From assembly GCA_035607415.1 (NCBI GenBank), contig DATNAQ010000130.1, positions 1 through 64,000 on the forward strand: a DNA stretch of 64,000 nt, given 5' to 3'. Below the pieces are notes generated by a model. The model was not told where the DNA came from and searched no databases. It was given only the letters and a program-made list of their open reading frames with translations. This stretch comes from JAQBQH01 sp035607415. Its GTDB lineage: Bacteria; Myxococcota_A; Polyangia; Palsa-1104. Shown piece after piece: positions 60,965-64,000 of the stretch; positions within the stretch are counted from its first letter, which is position 1; every line of letters starts with the position of its first letter. The position numbers were made by a program, and so were the translations under genes.

Positions 60965-61375
60965 CTATGCGATGGAGACGGCCGAGTAGTCGGTGATCGA
61001 AATCGAGGCGTAGGACTGGTGGGCCATGGAGACTTGGGAGCCTGACGCCATCGGCTCCGTCGGCATGCGCGCGAACGGGCCTGATTTGCGCTTCGGCGGC
61101 GGCGCTGCCGGCGTCGGGCGCGCGGCGAGCGGCTGCAGGCCGGCGTGCGGCGACGCGGGCCGCGCTTGCGGCACCGGCGTCCAGCCGTAGTTGCCGCCCC
61201 GCCACGCCGCGATGACCGTGCCCGCGCCGTTGCAGACCGTGACCGCGGCCTCGGCGCAGTACTCGTCGCCGGCCCGCCGCATCATGGTTGCGAGCACCAG
61301 CGCCGCGGCTTCCGTCTCCGCCACGCTCTGGTACTCGAACCCGCCCCGCTTCCGCTGTGTGACCGTGAACGGCAT
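60965..61375 (-). CDS. Hypothetical protein
   Basis: 136 residues, ATG 61375. N-terminal part VTQRKRGGFEYQSVAETEAAALVLATMMRRAGDEYCAEAAVTVCNGAGTVIAAWRGG looks like a small globular domain (strand-helix-strand-strand). The C-terminal 70 residues are Pro/Ala/Ser-rich and probably disordered. No family recognised and no export signal. It lies between the hairpin pair and the MopE-like gene. Confidence 0.55.
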   Translation of the reverse strand: MPFTVTQRKRGGFEYQSVAETEAAALVLATMMRRAGDEYCAEAAVTVCNGAGTVIAAWRGGNYGWTPVPQARPASPHAGLQPLAARPTPAAPPPKRKSGPFARMPTEPMASGSQVSMAHQSYASISITDYSAVSIA

Positions 61376-61480
61376 ATTCGGTTATCGACAATTTACCCAC
61401 GAAGTTGCGCAGCCATCTGTCCGCGTCCTGACAGTCCTTTCGTCCGCCGCCCAAGTCGCGCGAACGTCACGCGTTTCCGA

Positions 61481-61515
61481 CGGTGCGACGCGAAAAAAAT
61501 CTTCGCATCGCACCG
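61481..61515 (-). terminator. Stem-loop downstream of the MopE/FGE-like gene
   Basis: cggtgcga / tcgcaccg (8 bp) plus gcgaa / ttcgc (5 bp) separated by one mismatch, with a 7-nt loop, about 28 bp past the minus-strand stop at 61543. No U tract follows. Confidence 0.5.
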
Positions 61516-61542
61516 CGTCACGCCGTCGGATTGTCGGGAGCG

Positions 61543-64000
61543 CTACAACGCGGGGTCGGTCGACGAGCAGCAGCGGAAGCCGACATTGTTGTTCACGAAG
61601 GCGGCGTTCTGGATGTCGAAGTCGAACTCGCACGAGTCGCCGATCGGCGCCGTCGTCGCGTAATTACCGCCGCGCAGCTTGCTGTAGACGATCGCCCAGG
61701 TCGTGCTGTGCGAGCTCTGCGCCACGCCGGCCGCGTTGGTGATGACCACGCCCGTCGTCGGATTCGCAGGATCGACCGCGGTGATGTCGAAGGTGCCGTT
61801 GTTCGCGCTCGACGTCGCGCCCGAGATCACGATCTGCGCGCCCACGTACGACGACAGGATGTTGGTGAGCCCGTCGACGGTCCACGAGCTACCGCTGCCC
61901 GTGATGGTCACGTTGGTCGTGCCGCTGTTGACGGTGACCGGCGTCGCGGTCCACTCCTGCAGGTTGCCCGACAGATCGTAGGCCTTGCCGCCGGCGGCCG
62001 CGCCGTAGTCGATGGCGCAGATGTTCGACGACCCGGCCAGGCCCTGTGTGCCCGTCTGCCAGGCACCGTTGCCGACGCAGGTCTTGCTCGCCGAGCACGA
62101 GAAGCCGGCGTTGCATTGCGCGTCACCCGACGGGCAGGTGCAGATGCCGCCGGTGCACGTGCCCGAGATGCACTGCGAGCCGGCGGTGCAGGTCTGCGCA
62201 TTGGTGTTGCGCACGCAGATCTTCGGCGTCCCACTCGAGCAGCTGAAGCCCGTCGGACAGTCGCCCGCGCCGGCGCAGACGCAGTTGTTGTTCGAGTTGC
62301 AGGTCGCCGTGCCACTGCAGCCGGTGGTCGCGCCGCCGAACACGCACTGCTGCTCCTGCACGGCGTCGTTGCACACGAGGTTGGCGTACGGCGTCACCGT
62401 CGTCATCGACCAGTCGGTGCCCGGCGTCGCGAGGTTGCCGTTACAGGTCTGCTGCCACTCCCACGCGGTGCACAGGCGGCCGATCGACGTGCCCGCCTTG
62501 TTCTTGATCGCGGCGCAGGCGTTCTGCGCTTGCGTCTGCGTCACGTTCGCCCACGGGAGCACGCCGGGGTTGGCGCAGGCGCGCGCCGACGACGAGCCGG
62601 GCGAGATCGCGTTCGCGTCCGGACGCGACGCCTCGTAGGCGTAGACCCAAACGGTGTGCGCCCCGCAGGTCGCCGGCGGCGAGCCTCCGCTGCAGCGCGA
62701 GTCGAGCGTGTCGGCGGGCACTGGCACCATGACCATCGGATCGTGCCAGCCCTTGAAGGTGCCCGAGTCGCTGGCCTCGTCGATGAGGCCGTTGCAGTCG
62801 TCGTCCTTGCCGTTGCACTTCTCGTCGGTGGCCTTGGTCAGATCGCCGTTGGGCCCGATGACCACGCCGCCCGACTGGCACTGCTCGGCCGACAGGTCCG
62901 CCTTGCAGGCGAAGGTGCCGGTCTCGAGGCACGCGCCCTGGCCGCCCGAGCACTGCTTGGCGGTGTGCGGGTTGTTGCACGCGGTGCCGTCGGGCGCCGT
63001 CGCCGAGATGGGAACGTCGGGGAAGTTCTCGTCGCACGAGCCGTTGCAGTTGTTATCCTCGGCGTCGCACTTCGACTCGGTGGCGGCGAGGTTGCCCATG
63101 CCGTCGACGTCGATGCCCGACGGGTACGTGCACTTGTAGCCGGCGGCGCCCTTGCAGGTCGAAGTGCCCGGGTGCGTGGCGCACTCGCCCTTGGTCGAGC
63201 AGATGGCGGGCACGCTCAAGCCGTTGTCGATGCAGCCGTCGCAGTCGTTGTCCTTGCCGTCGCAGACCTCGGGCGTGTTGTTTGCCTGCGGGCACATGTA
63301 GAAGCAGCCGATGCCGGTCGTCGTCTGCGTCGAGTCGCGGTTGCCGACGGTGGCCTTCATGCACGTCGGGTTGGCCGGATCGGCGTCGGTCTTCGACACG
63401 TAGGAGAACCCGGGGTCGCACGCGGCGATGGCGCAGCTGCCGAGCGTGTCGCCGGCGAACAGGCGGCAGATGTTCGGGCCGTGCGGCAGCGCGCAGGTGG
63501 CGCTGGCGCCCGTGCACGCGCCGCAGTGTTTGGGATCGGAGTCGTAGCGCGGCATCTGGTTGCCCGCGTCCTTCCACGTCGCCGTGTACGGATCGTCGAC
63601 CTTGCCGTTGCAGTCGTTGTCGACGGCGTCGCAGGTCTCGGGCGAGGGGCCGACCGAGCCGCCGCAGGTGAGGCCGCCGCCGACGCAGCTGAGCGTACCG
63701 GCCGCGCACGGGCCCTTGCCGCAGGTCGGGTTGGCGCCGGTCGAGGTGCACAGCTTGCCCGGCGTGCCGTCGGGGCAGGCGCCGCCGAGGCCGGGATCGG
63801 TCAGGTTGTCGTCGCGCGTGAAGTCGCAGTCGTCGTCGATGCCGTTGCAGGTCTCGGCCGGGAAGGTGCACGCGCCGCTCGGATTGCAGTCGTTGCCCGT
63901 CGTCGAGGCGGCATTCGGGCAGTGGTACTCGCAGCCGGTGGTGTTGATGTTGCCCGCCGTGGGATCGTGACGATAGGTCTGGTGCACGCCGCCCCCGTCG
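61543..64000 (-). CDS. MopE-type repeat protein with C-terminal FGE-like domain, partial
   Basis: Open to the right edge: the frame continues upstream of the first in-window GTG (63987) with no stop, so the N-terminus is outside. At least five MopE/EF-like metal-binding motifs (CNGIDDDCD, CDAVDNDCNGKVDD, CDGKDNDCDGCID, CDAEDNNCNGSCDE, CNGKDDDCNGLIDE) in Cys-rich spacers. The last 350 residues resemble formylglycine-generating-enzyme/sulphatase-modifying-factor folds: MVPVPADTLDSRC, RLCTAWEWQQTC, AYDLSGNLQEWT, KLRGGNYAT and NNVGFRCC. A Cys-rich stretch and a 60-residue Ig-like loop are inserted in this fold. Extracellular; catalytic cysteines unverified. Confidence 0.82.
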   Translation of the reverse strand, partial: DGGGVHQTYRHDPTAGNINTTGCEYHCPNAASTTGNDCNPSGACTFPAETCNGIDDDCDFTRDDNLTDPGLGGACPDGTPGKLCTSTGANPTCGKGPCAAGTLSCVGGGLTCGGSVGPSPETCDAVDNDCNGKVDDPYTATWKDAGNQMPRYDSDPKHCGACTGASATCALPHGPNICRLFAGDTLGSCAIAACDPGFSYVSKTDADPANPTCMKATVGNRDSTQTTTGIGCFYMCPQANNTPEVCDGKDNDCDGCIDNGLSVPAICSTKGECATHPGTSTCKGAAGYKCTYPSGIDVDGMGNLAATESKCDAEDNNCNGSCDENFPDVPISATAPDGTACNNPHTAKQCSGGQGACLETGTFACKADLSAEQCQSGGVVIGPNGDLTKATDEKCNGKDDDCNGLIDEASDSGTFKGWHDPMVMVPVPADTLDSRCSGGSPPATCGAHTVWVYAYEASRPDANAISPGSSSARACANPGVLPWANVTQTQAQNACAAIKNKAGTSIGRLCTAWEWQQTCNGNLATPGTDWSMTTVTPYANLVCNDAVQEQQCVFGGATTGCSGTATCNSNNNCVCAGAGDCPTGFSCSSGTPKICVRNTNAQTCTAGSQCISGTCTGGICTCPSGDAQCNAGFSCSASKTCVGNGAWQTGTQGLAGSSNICAIDYGAAAGGKAYDLSGNLQEWTATPVTVNSGTTNVTITGSGSSWTVDGLTNILSSYVGAQIVISGATSSANNGTFDITAVDPANPTTGVVITNAAGVAQSSHSTTWAIVYSKLRGGNYATTAPIGDSCEFDFDIQNAAFVNNNVGFRCCSSTDPAL

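Noticed and set aside
61425..61450. Third copy of the hairpin core (gacagtcct ... cgccgcc)
   Set aside because: Only about 20 bases match with gaps and no paired arms follow; chance similarity in GC-rich DNA cannot be excluded.

Overview
This 64 kb window is a GC-rich chromosomal segment from a bacterium that looks like a member of the Myxococcota (former deltaproteobacterial myxobacteria). The evidence is a CdnL/CarD-type regulator very close to the myxobacterial protein, an AgmX/PglI C-terminal domain protein, MopE-type DCNG repeat proteins, PilZ and PEGA proteins, a Ser/Thr kinase with PEGA repeats, and an unusually large set of lipoproteins with Gly/Ser/Asn-rich linkers followed by Cys-rich or beta-structured domains. 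I see no prophage, transposase, CRISPR array, rRNA or tRNA.

Layout. 1-6.3 kb: partial lytic transglycosylase, haem (P460-like) lipoprotein, BNR lipoprotein, nadB, and small lipoproteins, with two copies of a CTAG-bounded repeat between convergent genes. 6.6-14.6 kb: cdnL, a Yip1-like membrane protein, an alpha/beta hydrolase, a macro-domain protein, purM-purN-DUF523, an FAD-oxidoreductase relative, a PilZ protein, a CheY-like regulator and a Trm112-like zinc ribbon. 14.8-24.6 kb: membrane-inserted metallophosphoesterase, a membrane Fe-S oxidoreductase of the ETF:quinone type, PilZ/PEGA protein, a GMC oxidoreductase, slyD and membrane proteins. 24.7-34.3 kb: Cys-rich lipoprotein, proline-iminopeptidase-like hydrolase, amidinotransferase, PPK2, an operon of gluconate-dehydrogenase-subunit-3-like protein, GMC oxidoreductase and DUF218 protein, then an AgmX pair. 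34.3-45.7 kb: YyaL/SSP411 protein, a run of leftward secreted proteins, RluA-type pseudouridine synthase and a three-gene ABC-2 exporter. 45.7-52.6 kb: Rieske protein, aminopeptidase, a 903-residue Cys-rich lipoprotein, a PECR-like SDR and a DoxX protein. 52.6-57.6 kb: a haem-copper oxidase locus with unusual fusions and no K-channel lysine. 57.6-64 kb: PEGA kinase plus TRAP-type binding protein, a pair of long hairpin elements, and a partial MopE/FGE-like surface protein.

Genome-scale habits visible here are worth as much as single genes. Fourteen genes carry a -10-like hexamer (TAnnnT, usually preceded by TGn) exactly 6 nt before the start codon and have no evident ribosome binding site, which predicts widespread leaderless transcription. 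Ten convergent gene pairs overlap tail to tail. Several divergent pairs share 19-47 bp promoter regions in which the two -10 boxes overlap.

The items most worth follow-up are the twin hairpin elements at 60637-60929 (same 68-bp core, different perfectly paired arms), the oxidase locus, the leaderless promoter pattern, the CTAG repeat, and a FadR-like operator overlapping the start of a GMC oxidoreductase.
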